Assembly: GCF_900141875.1 (NCBI RefSeq)
Contig: NZ_FQZE01000009.1
Span: 62,001-126,000 of the forward strand
Reading direction: 5' to 3'
DNA from: Tangfeifania diversioriginum
Lineage (GTDB): Bacteria > Bacteroidota > Bacteroidia > Bacteroidales > Prolixibacteraceae
DNA: 64,000 nt
Made by a program: the position numbers and the translations under genes. Position 1 is the first letter of the stretch, and every line of letters starts with the position of its first letter. Of this stretch, positions 17,450-27,400 are shown one piece after another. The notes below the pieces were generated by a model. It ran no database searches. It had not been told where the DNA came from and worked only from the letters and a program-made list of their open reading frames with translations.

Positions 17450-19672
17450 ATGAGAAATTATTTAAAATTACTGACTGCTATTGTGCTTACTGCCCTTGCA
17501 ACCAATTCAATTGGCGCTTCAACCGATTTTGAAATCATTAAAAAACGCGTGGTGGAAGCCCTTATTCAGCCCGGCGTGAATGACGCTGAAATTCAGCCAT
17601 TGATTAACAATTTGCAGGAGGACGGCACCTGGCCTGGCATCGATTACGAAGATGTTTCGAATGAAGGTTTTCAGCACAGCCGGCATTATTCCAATATGGT
17701 TAACCTGGCGTGGGCATACCGGAAAGAATCTTCTGCTTTTTATAAAAGCCCGGAAGTATTAAAAGCGCTGGAAGCTGCATTGAAAAACTGGGTGGACAAC
17801 GACTACATTTGCGAAAACTGGTGGTTTAACCAGATTGGTACACCCGACAACCTGGTTGATGTATTGCTGCTTGCCGGTAACGATCTTCCGGAAGAGTTGG
17901 TGGAAAAAACACAGCCAATTATTGGGCGGGCCAACATTGATGCACCGGGCGCACGACCTGGCGGCGATCGCATTAAAATTGCCGGTATTCAGGCCAAAAA
18001 CATGCTTTTCCTCGGCGATCGTGAAACTTTTGAAAAAGTAGTCAGGGTAATTGAAAATGAAATAAAGTATGTGGAGTGGGTTGGCAAAAAATACGGTTAT
18101 ACCTACCGGCGCCATTCCGGAGGTTTTGGCAACCGATCGGCAGGCGGAAGGGGCATTCAGTACGGAAACAGTTTTCATCATCGTACCGATGGCGTAAATA
18201 ACACCCTCTCTTACGGAATCGGATATGCCAATGCCTTTGTAGAGTGGGCGGTTTACACGGCAGGTACCCGTTTTGCGTTTGCTGAAGAAAAATTATCGCG
18301 GTTAGTGGATTATTACCTCGATGGTATTTGCAAAACTGCTGTTTTCGGGAAATATCCCGATCCGGGGGCTAAAAACCGGAGCGTGAGCCGCCGTGGAACT
18401 TTGCGGCCTTACAGTGCAAAAACTGCTGAGAATTTGCTCCTCACAACCAATTACCGTAAAAAAGAATTACAGGAAATTGCCGATATCCGAAATAATGGGA
18501 TCGCTCCTACACTTTCGCATGCTACTTTTTTCTGGAACTCGGAACATTTTTCATTTCAGCGGCCCGGTTGGTTTGCTTCGGTGCGGATGTATTCAACCCG
18601 CAACCATAACATGGAAGTACCCTACAACAGCGAAGGATTACTCAATCATCACCGGGGCGACGGCGCTAACCACATTTCGCGCACCGGCGATGAATATTAC
18701 GACATTTTTCCGGTATTCGACTATCAAAAAGTGTCGGGAACTACCATCATGCAAAAGCCTGAATTACCTGATCCCAGCCAGATTCAGAAAATTGGGCTGA
18801 CCGATTTTGTGGGAGCAGTAACCGATGGTATTTACGGGGCGGTGGCTTTCGATTTTAAAAGTCCGCACGATCCGTTGATTGCCCGCAAATCCTGGTTTTT
18901 TTTCGATAAAATGTTTGTTTGCCTCGGAGCAGGAATTTCCTGTAAAAATGACAACTCCCCGGTTGTTACTACACTGAATCAGTGCCTGCTGAAGGGCGAT
19001 GTAACCGTTTCTTCAGGAAATAATAGTTCGGTAATTCAACATGGCGAAAAAAAATTGAAAAGCGTGGATTGGATTTTTCATGATGGAATCGGTTACGTTT
19101 TTCCAAACCCGGCAACGGTGCAATTAAAAAACAGCGCCGAAACCGGTTCGTGGTGGAAGATCAGCAAACAAAGCAGTACACCAAAAGATGAAATCAGCCT
19201 CGACATTTTTAAACTTTGGGTACCCCACGGCAAAAGGCCATCGGATGAAACCTATGAGTATATTGTTGTGCCGGCGGCTACGGTCGAAAAAATGAAACAG
19301 AACAGCTCCCAAAATAATATCCGCATACTTTCAAATACCCCTGAAGTACAAGTTGTAATGAACACGAAGCTGGGAATCTGCCAGGCCGTTTTTTACCAGG
19401 CTGGCGAAATCCAGGTTTCTGAAAACCTGAAACTTATTTCTGATAATCCCGGTATTATAATGCTTAAAATGAAGGATGAGAAAGTGACCGAAATTTCAGT
19501 GGCCGATCCCAACCGCGAGCTGAGCAGATTTCATCTTTCTATTTCAGAAAAAATGGAAAAATATGGGGATAATTTTAGCGCTGTGTGGAATGAAAAGGAT
19601 GGACTTACCCACGTGTCGGTTAAGTTACCTCAAGATAATTATGCCGGTGACAGCTTTACAATTGAATTATAA
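17450..19672 (+). CDS. Polysaccharide lyase family 8-like (chondroitin AC/hyaluronate lyase type)
   Basis: Starting at the ATG at 17450 gives 740 residues with a clean signal peptide (MRNYLKLLTAIVLTALATNSIGA); a GTG at 17420 would add ten residues that spoil it. The N-terminal alpha-toroid contains ENWWFNQIGTPDNLVDVLLL (catalytic Asn) and SFHHRTDGVNNTLSYGIGY, giving the catalytic His and Tyr in PL8 order. The central beta-domain has WFASVRMYSTRNHNMEVPYNSEG and HRGDGANHISRTGDEYYDIFPV. Length and layout match PL8 enzymes, which split hyaluronan, chondroitin or xanthan by beta-elimination in the periplasm or at the cell surface. It starts 75 bp after the heparinase-type gene and ends 19 bp before the sulfatase fusion. 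Substrate choice within PL8 cannot be read from these motifs alone. Confidence 0.9.
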   Translation: MRNYLKLLTAIVLTALATNSIGASTDFEIIKKRVVEALIQPGVNDAEIQPLINNLQEDGTWPGIDYEDVSNEGFQHSRHYSNMVNLAWAYRKESSAFYKSPEVLKALEAALKNWVDNDYICENWWFNQIGTPDNLVDVLLLAGNDLPEELVEKTQPIIGRANIDAPGARPGGDRIKIAGIQAKNMLFLGDRETFEKVVRVIENEIKYVEWVGKKYGYTYRRHSGGFGNRSAGGRGIQYGNSFHHRTDGVNNTLSYGIGYANAFVEWAVYTAGTRFAFAEEKLSRLVDYYLDGICKTAVFGKYPDPGAKNRSVSRRGTLRPYSAKTAENLLLTTNYRKKELQEIADIRNNGIAPTLSHATFFWNSEHFSFQRPGWFASVRMYSTRNHNMEVPYNSEGLLNHHRGDGANHISRTGDEYYDIFPVFDYQKVSGTTIMQKPELPDPSQIQKIGLTDFVGAVTDGIYGAVAFDFKSPHDPLIARKSWFFFDKMFVCLGAGISCKNDNSPVVTTLNQCLLKGDVTVSSGNNSSVIQHGEKKLKSVDWIFHDGIGYVFPNPATVQLKNSAETGSWWKISKQSSTPKDEISLDIFKLWVPHGKRPSDETYEYIVVPAATVEKMKQNSSQNNIRILSNTPEVQVVMNTKLGICQAVFYQAGEIQVSENLKLISDNPGIIMLKMKDEKVTEISVADPNRELSRFHLSISEKMEKYGDNFSAVWNEKDGLTHVSVKLPQDNYAGDSFTIEL

Positions 19673-19691
19673 AATAAATAGATAAACAAAA

Positions 19692-22600
19692 ATGAAACTA
19701 AAATTAACCATCTTACTGTATTCTTTCAGCTTCCTTTGCTGCAATTCTCTGTCATTTGCTCAGGAGAGCGGAACAAACGAGTCGGAAAATCCCAACATCA
19801 TTTTCATCCTTACCGACGATCAGCGCTGGAGCGCATTGGGGTATTCCGGAAATCCTTTGGCAACCACTCCCGAAATGGATAAACTGGCAGATGCCGGTGC
19901 ATATTTTCAGAACGCAATAGTAACAACTCCTATTTGTTCGGCGAGTCGCGCCAGTATTTTTAGCGGAGTTCACGAGCGTACCCATAGGTACACCTTCCAA
20001 ACCGGAAATATACGAAGAGAGTTTATGGAAAATGCTTATCCCAAATTGCTAAAACAAGCAGGATATTTCACTGGTTTTTTCGGAAAGTTTGGTGTGAATT
20101 ATCCCGGCAGTGAAAAGATGTTTGATGAGGTGGAAATTTTCGATCGGAACAACCGGTTTGAGGATTACCGCGGATATTGTTATAAATCACTAAACGGTGA
20201 TACAGTTCACTTGACCCGTTATACCGGGCAAAAGGCGCTCGATTTTATCGATGATGCACCTGTGGATAAACCTTTTTGCCTGTCGTTGAGTTTCAGTGCA
20301 CCACATGCGCACGACGGCGCACCGCTTCAGTATTTCTGGCAGGAAGAACCGGACAAACTTTATCAGAACATGGAAATGCCCAAAGCCGATATTTCGGAGG
20401 ACAAATATTTTGAGGTTTTGCCACAACCGGTAAAAGATGGTTTTAACCGCGTTCGCTGGTTCTGGAAAAACGATACTCCCGAAAAATACCAGCGAAGCAC
20501 CAAAGGGTATTACCGGATGATTTATGGCATCGACCTTGAAATTGCCAAAATAAGGAAGAAACTTACTGAAAAAGGCCTGGACAAAAACACGGTAATTATT
20601 TTAATGGGCGACAACGGTTTTTTCCTCGGCGAACGCCAGATTTCAGGCAAATGGCTGATGTACGATAATTCAGTGAGGGTTCCATTAATTATTTACGATC
20701 CTCGTACGCAAAAACATCGTGATATCGACGAAATGGGATTAAATATTGATATTCCTGCCACTATTTTGGATTATGCCGGAATTGATATCCCTGAAATTTA
20801 CCAGGGAAAAAGTTTGGTGCCGCTAATTTCAGGCGAAGAAAAAACACTTAATCGCGATACCATTTTAATCGAACACCTTTGGGAGTTTGAACATATTCCG
20901 CCCAGCGAAGGAGTGCGCACTGCAGAATGGAAATACATGCGCTATATCAACGATAAATCGTCGGAAGAATTTTATAATCTTAAAGATGATCCGAAAGAGA
21001 TAAACAACCTGGTCCAAAATCCAAAATATCAAAAAGAACTGGCATCGTTCCGCAAAAAGATGGAAGAATTGGGACAACGCTATGCCGATCCTTATTCAGG
21101 TATTCCGTCGGATCTAACCGTGGAATATATTCGCGACCCGCGTTTCACAAAAATAATCGACAGCAAACCTGAATTTAGCTGGGTGGTGCCCAAAGAAGCG
21201 GTCATTCAAAAAGGGTATCAAATCCTGGTTTCTTCAACCAAACAAAACATCGATAACAACATCGGCGACGTGTGGGACAGCGGAAATGTACGCAGCAGCC
21301 ATTCGGTTGATATTGAATTTGGCGGCGAACCCCTGTCGGAAAACACGGAATATTTCTGGAAGGTGCGGATTTTTGATCAAGACAACCGCCTATCGGAATA
21401 TTCTTCACCTCAAAAATTTACCACCGGAAGTTTTAAAGAAAAAAGCATCACTACTTCCAACTGGTTTCAAATTGAAAGGATTCAACCAAAAAAAATGGTT
21501 CAGGATTCGGATGGCAGTTATTTTATTGATTTTGGGAAAGCTGCATTCGGAACACTTGAAATTAATTACTCAGCCAAAACATCGGAAACGTTAACCATTC
21601 ATTTGGGCGAAAAACTGCTGGAAGGAAAAATCGATCGCAACCCGGGAGGAACAATCCGGTACCAGAAAGTTCAGCTGGAAGTTTCGCCTGAAAAGAAAAA
21701 TTACCAGATTGAACTGACACCCGACAAACGCAACACCAACGAAATGGCAGTGGCGCTTCCCGATTCCTTTCCAGTGATTATGCCATTCCGTTATGCTGAA
21801 ATTGAAGGGATCAAAAGTTTGTCTTCTGACGATGTAACCCAGGTTGCTTATTTTAATTATTTTGAAGAAGGGACAAGCGCTTTTACCAGTTCCAACACCA
21901 TTCTGAACCAGGTTTGGGAGCTCTGTAAATATTCGCAAAAAGCTACATCATTTGCCGGAGTTTATGTGGATGGCGACCGCGAGCGGATTCCCTACGAAGC
22001 CGATGCTTACCTGAATCAGTTAAGCCATTATTCGGTGGACAACGAATATGCCATAGCGCGCAAAACCATCGAGTATTTTATGGAAAAACCCACCTGGCCA
22101 ACTGAGTGGCAGTTGCATGTGGCGCTCATGTTTTACCAGGATTACTTGTACACCGGGAATACCGAACTGATTGAAAAGTATTACGATGAATTAAAGCATA
22201 AAACCTTGATGGCTCTGGAGGTGGAAGACGGTTTTATATCGACATCCGCGCCCGGGCACACCGGTGAACTGATGATGAACCTGGGATTTGCCGATTCTAC
22301 CCAGCGGTTGCGCGATATTGTGGACTGGCCGCAAAAAGGTGGGTTTGGCGGCGTAATTGGCGAAGACGACGGTTTTGTGTTCAGGCCGGTAAATACCGTA
22401 ATCAATTCGCTGTATTACCAAAACATGAATATTATGGCTGAATTTGCGGGACTGCTGGGAAAAACAGGCGATAAACTCGATTTTAAATTCAGGGCAGCCC
22501 GGGTGAAAAAATCAATTAATGAACAGTTGTATAACCAGGGAAAAGGATATTACAGCGACGGACTGGGCACAGACCACGGATCGGTTCATGCCAATATGTT

Positions 22601-23210
22601 TCCGCTGGCATTTGGAATTGTGCCGGAGGAGTACAAACAAAATGTGGTCAACCACATCAAATCACGCGGAATGGCCTGCAGTGTTTATGGTGCGCAGTAT
22701 TTAATGGAAGCCGTTTACAATGCCGGAGAAGCGGATTATGCACTGGAGCTGATGAACGCCACCCACGACCGCAGTTGGTACAACATGATTAAAGTGGGGG
22801 CAACCATTACCATGGAAGCCTGGGACATGAAATACAAACCTAACTCCGACTGGAACCACGCGTGGGGTGCTGTTCCAGCCAATATTATTCCACGGTATTT
22901 GTGGGGAATTCAGCCCAAAACCGCGGGTTTTGAAATGGTGACCATAAAACCACAAATGGGTACCTTAAAAAACAGCTCCGTTAAAATGCCCACACTCCGG
23001 GGGGAAATTACAGGTGAATACAATCGGGTAAATAACCGGTTTGCAAGATATACTATTGAATTGCCTTCAAATATGGCGGGCGAGTTCATTACAGATTTTG
23101 CTTCTGAAGATGTGGTTACCATAAACGGAGAAACCGTAAATCCTGCGTTTGGCACAATCCGGTTGAGCCCGGGAAAAAATGAAATAGAAATCAGGGTGAA
23201 TTCGTTTTGA
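19692..23210 (+). CDS. Sulfatase (S1) fused to GH78 alpha-L-rhamnosidase, secreted
   Basis: This is a 1172-residue secreted protein with signal peptide [23 protein letters not shown]. Residues ~30-470 are an S1 arylsulfatase: [20 protein letters not shown] (metal-binding Asp pair) and formylglycine site ICSASRAS (C-x-A-x-R form). [12 protein letters not shown] follows with the second metal Asp-Asn. The usual GKWH is GKFG, so the histidine is changed. Residues ~490-590 are a fibronectin-like linker. Residues ~600-1172 are a GH78 rhamnosidase with [24 protein letters not shown] (likely catalytic Glu) and [20 protein letters not shown]. Formosa agariphila ulvan clusters encode a comparable sulfatase/GH78 multimodular enzyme, and rhamnose 3-sulfate next to uronic acid is the ulvan repeat. 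Ulvan or another sulfated rhamno-uronan is therefore the leading target; this is inference. Confidence 0.9.
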   Translation: MKLKLTILLYSFSFLCCNSLSFAQESGTNESENPNIIFILTDDQRWSALGYSGNPLATTPEMDKLADAGAYFQNAIVTTPICSASRASIFSGVHERTHRYTFQTGNIRREFMENAYPKLLKQAGYFTGFFGKFGVNYPGSEKMFDEVEIFDRNNRFEDYRGYCYKSLNGDTVHLTRYTGQKALDFIDDAPVDKPFCLSLSFSAPHAHDGAPLQYFWQEEPDKLYQNMEMPKADISEDKYFEVLPQPVKDGFNRVRWFWKNDTPEKYQRSTKGYYRMIYGIDLEIAKIRKKLTEKGLDKNTVIILMGDNGFFLGERQISGKWLMYDNSVRVPLIIYDPRTQKHRDIDEMGLNIDIPATILDYAGIDIPEIYQGKSLVPLISGEEKTLNRDTILIEHLWEFEHIPPSEGVRTAEWKYMRYINDKSSEEFYNLKDDPKEINNLVQNPKYQKELASFRKKMEELGQRYADPYSGIPSDLTVEYIRDPRFTKIIDSKPEFSWVVPKEAVIQKGYQILVSSTKQNIDNNIGDVWDSGNVRSSHSVDIEFGGEPLSENTEYFWKVRIFDQDNRLSEYSSPQKFTTGSFKEKSITTSNWFQIERIQPKKMVQDSDGSYFIDFGKAAFGTLEINYSAKTSETLTIHLGEKLLEGKIDRNPGGTIRYQKVQLEVSPEKKNYQIELTPDKRNTNEMAVALPDSFPVIMPFRYAEIEGIKSLSSDDVTQVAYFNYFEEGTSAFTSSNTILNQVWELCKYSQKATSFAGVYVDGDRERIPYEADAYLNQLSHYSVDNEYAIARKTIEYFMEKPTWPTEWQLHVALMFYQDYLYTGNTELIEKYYDELKHKTLMALEVEDGFISTSAPGHTGELMMNLGFADSTQRLRDIVDWPQKGGFGGVIGEDDGFVFRPVNTVINSLYYQNMNIMAEFAGLLGKTGDKLDFKFRAARVKKSINEQLYNQGKGYYSDGLGTDHGSVHANMFPLAFGIVPEEYKQNVVNHIKSRGMACSVYGAQYLMEAVYNAGEADYALELMNATHDRSWYNMIKVGATITMEAWDMKYKPNSDWNHAWGAVPANIIPRYLWGIQPKTAGFEMVTIKPQMGTLKNSSVKMPTLRGEITGEYNRVNNRFARYTIELPSNMAGEFITDFASEDVVTINGETVNPAFGTIRLSPGKNEIEIRVNSF

Positions 23211-23326
23211 CAATTTTGCTTGTTAAACTGTTAATGAGAATCCCTGCCATTTCCGCATGTTATTTTCCTTGGTTTATTTTTTGATGGGATCTCGTTTTCG
23301 CCTAAATTTGATTAAGAAAATTAAAT

Positions 23327-25555
23327 ATGACAGAACAGGAGCTCAATAAAAGTTATTCGAAAATTTGCAGAAATTTGGAAAGCCGCAAGCTGAAACCTGC
23401 ATTCGACATGCTGGGAAAACTGATTGCGGATAATAACCTTGGCGTTTTTAACGACGAATACCGCAACCTGGAAGAAACATACCATTTTATGCTAAAATAC
23501 ACCGTTGAAGGAATCCAGGATCCGGAGCGGCAGAAGGTGTACCGCAAATTAATTGTTTCGGTTTTTGAACTGGCCGAAAATGTGAACCAGGCACTGCGCA
23601 CCAAATTTTCGCCATCGGTTGAATACGAAAAAAAACGGTTGTTTAAAAATCAGTATATCAGCAATCTTGAAAATTATATTTCTGAGCTTGAAGATTTTTA
23701 TCTGGATCATGAGATTCAATCAATAGTAAACAACCAGGCAAAAACAAATTCGGATAAAATGACAGCCGCCCGCGAACACCAGCAAAAAATGTTCAGGCTT
23801 TTTTACCATGTTTGGTTTCGCGATAAACTGCAAAACGGCGAGAAGGAAACACTTACCGGATTTTTTACCAATCCGCTCAGCTCGGTGGCTTACCGGTCGT
23901 TTATAATTTCAGCAGTAACACTCAGTCTGCAACGTTATTTCGATGAGGCCAAATTTTCGGTGCTTTTTGAGGCGTATGCTTCCGAAGAGCCAGAAGTGAG
24001 CCAGCGTGCCTTGGTGGGGTTGCTTATCAATTTTTACCGCTACGATGCCCGGTTGCCATTTTACCCGGCTATTACAGGCCGGCTGAAAATCCTGAATGAA
24101 GATCCTGCTTTCAAAAAAAATCTCGAGCGGATTATCGTTCAGTTTATCCGAAGTAAGGAAACCGAAAAAATTCAGCAAAAAATCAGGGACGAAATTATTC
24201 CCGAAATGATCCGCATCAGCCCCAATTTTAAAGATAAAATTAACCTCGACAGCCTGATGGAAGAAGGTTTGGGCGACGATAAAAACCCGGAGTGGGAGGA
24301 GATTTTCAAGGATTCGCCCGGGTTAATGGATAAAATGGAAGAGTTTTCGGAATTGCAGATGGAAGGCGCTGATGTATTCATGGGGTCGTTTTCCATGCTG
24401 AAATCATTCCCTTTCTTCAATGAAATCGGGAACTGGTTTTTGCCGTTTTATACCGAAAATCCTTCCATCTCGAATGTGGTGGACACCAACGACGAAACCA
24501 ACCGGAAGTTTGTGGAAGTTATCAGCAGTGCCCCCATTTTATGTAACTCCGATAAGTATTCGTTTTGTTTCAGCATGCAAAACCTGCCGGAGCAAAACCG
24601 CGAGTTCCTGGCCAAGGGCATGGAAGCCGAAATGGGGCAGCTGGAAGAACTGGGAAAAGACGAAGAGCTGGTTTCACCCGGCCGAAAAGCGGAATTTATT
24701 TCCAATCAGTATATCCAGGATTTGTACCGCTTTTTTAAACTGCACCCGCGTAAAAATGACTTTGAAGATATTTTTAACTGGCGCTTCGATTTTTACAATA
24801 AAATTGCCTTGGGAAATATCCTGAAAGAAGATCCCAAAGTTTTGCGGAACATTGCTGAATATTACTTCGCTAAAAACCATTTTGAAGAAGCCGCCGAAAT
24901 TTACAATTACCTTCTGGAAGAGAAGAAAGACGGCGAATTGTACCAGAAAATAGCTTATTGTTACCAAAAACGGGGCGACTTTGAAAAAGCGCTTGATGCT
25001 TACCTGAAAGCAGAATTGTATGATTTGAACCGTTTGTGGAACCTCAAAAAAATTGCGCTGTGTTACCGCAATCTCAAACAACCGGCAAAGGCGCTGGAAT
25101 ATTACCAGGCAGCCGAAAAAATCGATCCCGAAAGTTTGAATAATCAGCTGAATATTGGTCATTGTTATCTGGAGCTTGAGCAATTTGAGGAAGCGCTGAA
25201 ATGTTATTTTAAGGTGGAATACCTGGCACCGGGAAATAAAAAAGTGTGGCGACCCATTGCATGGTGCAGTTTTCTCTCAGGAAAAAAAGAGCAGGCCGAA
25301 AAATATTTCATGAAAGTGATTGAGGATGCACCCGGCAAGCACGATTTTATGAATATGGGACACGTGCAGTGGAGCTTGGGCAACCGAATGAACGCACTCG
25401 ATAATTATAAAAAATCAATTTCGAAAACCGGTTTTTCGGAGCTGGAATTTCTGGAAGTTTTTGAGGAAGATTTACCGCACCTCAAAAATCAGGGCATCGA
25501 CAGCGAAGATGTGCCGATTATGCTCGACCAGCTGAGGTATTTTTTGGAGGAGTAA
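23327..25555 (+). CDS. Tetratricopeptide-repeat protein
   Basis: This 742-residue protein has no signal peptide or membrane segment. The N-terminal ~470 residues are helical and charged without a family I recognise. From about 495 to 690 come TPR units, including LRNIAEYYFAKNHFEEAAEI, YQKIAYCYQKRGDFEKALDA and NQLNIGHCYLELEQFEEALK, each with the usual G/A-Y-F-A-P spacing. TPR arrays usually hold partner proteins. It stands alone, 116 bp after the polysaccharide operon and 39 bp before the HEPN/MNT pair. A predominantly cytoplasmic scaffold role is the most that can be said. Confidence 0.85.
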   Translation: MTEQELNKSYSKICRNLESRKLKPAFDMLGKLIADNNLGVFNDEYRNLEETYHFMLKYTVEGIQDPERQKVYRKLIVSVFELAENVNQALRTKFSPSVEYEKKRLFKNQYISNLENYISELEDFYLDHEIQSIVNNQAKTNSDKMTAAREHQQKMFRLFYHVWFRDKLQNGEKETLTGFFTNPLSSVAYRSFIISAVTLSLQRYFDEAKFSVLFEAYASEEPEVSQRALVGLLINFYRYDARLPFYPAITGRLKILNEDPAFKKNLERIIVQFIRSKETEKIQQKIRDEIIPEMIRISPNFKDKINLDSLMEEGLGDDKNPEWEEIFKDSPGLMDKMEEFSELQMEGADVFMGSFSMLKSFPFFNEIGNWFLPFYTENPSISNVVDTNDETNRKFVEVISSAPILCNSDKYSFCFSMQNLPEQNREFLAKGMEAEMGQLEELGKDEELVSPGRKAEFISNQYIQDLYRFFKLHPRKNDFEDIFNWRFDFYNKIALGNILKEDPKVLRNIAEYYFAKNHFEEAAEIYNYLLEEKKDGELYQKIAYCYQKRGDFEKALDAYLKAELYDLNRLWNLKKIALCYRNLKQPAKALEYYQAAEKIDPESLNNQLNIGHCYLELEQFEEALKCYFKVEYLAPGNKKVWRPIAWCSFLSGKKEQAEKYFMKVIEDAPGKHDFMNMGHVQWSLGNRMNALDNYKKSISKTGFSELEFLEVFEEDLPHLKNQGIDSEDVPIMLDQLRYFLEE

Positions 25556-25594
25556 ATTATGTGAATCAAAATGTTTTTTTCATACATTTGATAA

Positions 25595-25996
25595 ATGGCC
25601 AATGAAAAAATAGATATCGAAAAAATTACGAATCATTGGGAAAAAACATCCGACAGGGATTTTGAAACAATGATTCATCTTTATGAAAAGAAAGATTTGC
25701 ATTGGTCGTTATTTCTTGGGCATTTGGTTTTGGAACGATTATTAAAAGCTGCTGTTGTGCGGAATATTCAAAACCACGCTCCATATACCCATGATTTACG
25801 CAGGTTGGCAAAATTAACCCAATTTGAATTTAATGATGAGTATAAAATGTGGCTTGATACAATAACCACGTTTAATATCAATGCCAGGTACGATACCTAC
25901 AAACAGGATTTTTACAAAAAATGTACTCCTCAATTTACTGAACGCTGGATAGCTAAAATTAAAGAATTAAGAAAATGGATAAAACAACAGCTATAG
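25595..25996 (+). CDS. HEPN-domain protein, probable toxin half of a HEPN/MNT pair
   Basis: This 133-residue all-helical protein belongs to the HEPN family (PF05168 type). A segment WSLFLGHLVLERLLKAAVVRN covers helix 2, then RNIQNHAPYTHDLRRLAKL with the loop after it. The RX4H arrangement (R-NIQN-H) is the motif class used by HEPN RNases; canonical HepT has RX4HXY, whereas here Y is one residue further on (RNIQNHAPY). It overlaps the following MNT-type nucleotidyltransferase by 22 bp, the typical arrangement of HEPN/MNT modules, in which MNT AMPylates and silences HEPN. Toxicity and RNase activity are inferred from the pairing, not demonstrated by sequence. Confidence 0.8.
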   Translation: MANEKIDIEKITNHWEKTSDRDFETMIHLYEKKDLHWSLFLGHLVLERLLKAAVVRNIQNHAPYTHDLRRLAKLTQFEFNDEYKMWLDTITTFNINARYDTYKQDFYKKCTPQFTERWIAKIKELRKWIKQQL

Positions 25997-26292
25997 AAAT
26001 TGCAAAAAGGTATATAGGATTGGTAAAAGAGAAATATCAGATTGAAAGTGCCATCCTGTTTGGTTCGTTTGCCAGGGGGGCCAATCATTCTGACAGTGAT
26101 ATTGATTTAGCTATTGTTTTTAAGTCAGTTAACGATATTATTGATTTACAAATAGAACTTTTAAATTTAAGGACTGACGATGATTTATTAATTGAACCAC
26201 ATCCTTTTACTGTTCGAGATTTTAATGAAATCAATCCGTTAGTTGCAGAAATAAAAAAGAATGGAATTGAAATAGTTGCCCCGGCTGCCTGA
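25975..26292 (+). CDS. MNT-family minimal nucleotidyltransferase, probable antitoxin
   Basis: This 105-residue polymerase-beta-like nucleotidyltransferase has the signature GSFARGANHSDSDIDLAIVF near residue 27: the GS, then the DxD catalytic carboxylates. A third Asp/Glu is expected near EPHPFTVRDF. In characterised HepT-MntA systems the MNT protein transfers AMP to a tyrosine of the HEPN partner. The frame starts inside the last codons of the HEPN gene (22-bp overlap), so translation is probably coupled. Confidence 0.85.
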   Translation: MDKTTAIEIAKRYIGLVKEKYQIESAILFGSFARGANHSDSDIDLAIVFKSVNDIIDLQIELLNLRTDDDLLIEPHPFTVRDFNEINPLVAEIKKNGIEIVAPAA

Positions 26293-26294
26293 AT

Positions 26295-26762
26295 TCATCC
26301 CACTTCCTCTTTCAACACGTCGCGCACCATCAAAAAGTTTTCTTCGAGGCGGAGCATGTTTTCGATGAAAAAGTTGTAGATGTCGGGCCAGTCTGTGCGG
26401 CGGTGATAATTCACGTTATTCAGCACCGTGTAAATCCGGGCCACTTCCTGTCCGCTGTCTTCGCGTTGGTGAAAGAATTCCCAGATTAACCCATCAGGAA
26501 AACCATCTTCAATAACCACTTTGTAGTTTTCCAGAATTTCGTAGGCTTTCAGGCGTTTGTCCTCGTTTTTGTGGCTGAGTTCCAGTATGACTTTTGCATC
26601 CGATCTCGAAGCCTCAAAACGTAGCGCAACACCCCGTGTTTTTGTGCGATGCAGCATCCACTTTTTCTTCCGTTCGCGCAGTGATGGATGAATCTCGCAC
26701 CGCTTGCCAAACTGCCCCCAGAATTCCAGCCGTAGTTTTTTTGCTTCCTCTATTGAATACAT
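26295..26762 (-). CDS. DUF4268-family protein
   Basis: The ATG at 26762 gives 155 residues starting MYSIEEAKKLRLEFWGQFGKRC; a longer TTG-initiated frame to 26786 is less likely. The sequence RKKKWMLHRTKTRGVALRFEASRSDAKVILEL and NYKVVIEDGFPDGLIWEF fit DUF4268, a family with a restriction-endonuclease-like fold found free-standing or fused in DNA-modification loci. The function is not established. It converges on the MNT gene, with only 2 bp between their stop codons. Confidence 0.75.
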   Translation of the reverse strand: MYSIEEAKKLRLEFWGQFGKRCEIHPSLRERKKKWMLHRTKTRGVALRFEASRSDAKVILELSHKNEDKRLKAYEILENYKVVIEDGFPDGLIWEFFHQREDSGQEVARIYTVLNNVNYHRRTDWPDIYNFFIENMLRLEENFLMVRDVLKEEVG

Positions 26763-26887
26763 GTTAATAATGTTCTGATTCAGCAAAATAAATTTTTAAA
26801 TTTGAATAATGGTTGATTGTCATGTGAAATTTGAATTTTTTGATAATGTCTTGTGTCTATGGTCTAAAAATCTAATTGTCTCCTTTT

Positions 26888-27385
26888 ATGAAAACAGCAG
26901 CGTATTGGATTAAAAAACTGGAATTGGAAAAACATCCCGAGGGCGGATATTTTAGGGAAATTTATTTGTCGGATGATGTGGTGCCCCAAACCGGGCTGCC
27001 GGCCAATTTCCGCGGAGAACGCAGTTTCTCCACTTCCATTTATTATTTGCTCGAAGGCAATGATTATTCAGCTTTTCACCGCATTAAGTCCGATGAAATC
27101 TGGCATTACTATGCAGGTACTTCAGCCATCGAAATCCTTTCGCTTGAAAAAGGGAATTTGAAAAAATACCTGGTGGGCAACGACCCGGACCGTGGGGAAA
27201 CCTTCCAGGTCATTGTTCCGAAAAATACCTGGTTTGCTGCCCACCTGCAAAATCCTGATAGCTATGCACTGGCTGGTTGCACTGTTTCCCCGGGGTTTCA
27301 TTATGAAGATTTTGAACTGGCCGATGAAAGGCTAATCGATGAATTTCCTGAAATGAAAGATGAAATTGTACCATTTTTAAGGTAA
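26888..27385 (+). CDS. Cupin-fold protein of the DUF985 (Cupin_5) family
   Basis: From the ATG at 26888 the product is 165 residues; a TTG four codons upstream is a weaker start. KLELEKHPEGGYFREIYLSDD at the N-terminus, STSIYYLLEGNDYSAFHRIKSDEIWHYYAG, and TWFAAHLQNPDSYALAGCTVSPGF are diagnostic for DUF985 cupins. The HR and HYY residues sit where cupins bind metal. The protein is cytoplasmic and its ligand is unknown. A secreted degenerate peptidase-like gene follows 15 bp downstream. Confidence 0.88.
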   Translation: MKTAAYWIKKLELEKHPEGGYFREIYLSDDVVPQTGLPANFRGERSFSTSIYYLLEGNDYSAFHRIKSDEIWHYYAGTSAIEILSLEKGNLKKYLVGNDPDRGETFQVIVPKNTWFAAHLQNPDSYALAGCTVSPGFHYEDFELADERLIDEFPEMKDEIVPFLR

Positions 27386-27400
27386 TTTCGCTTTTTATGA

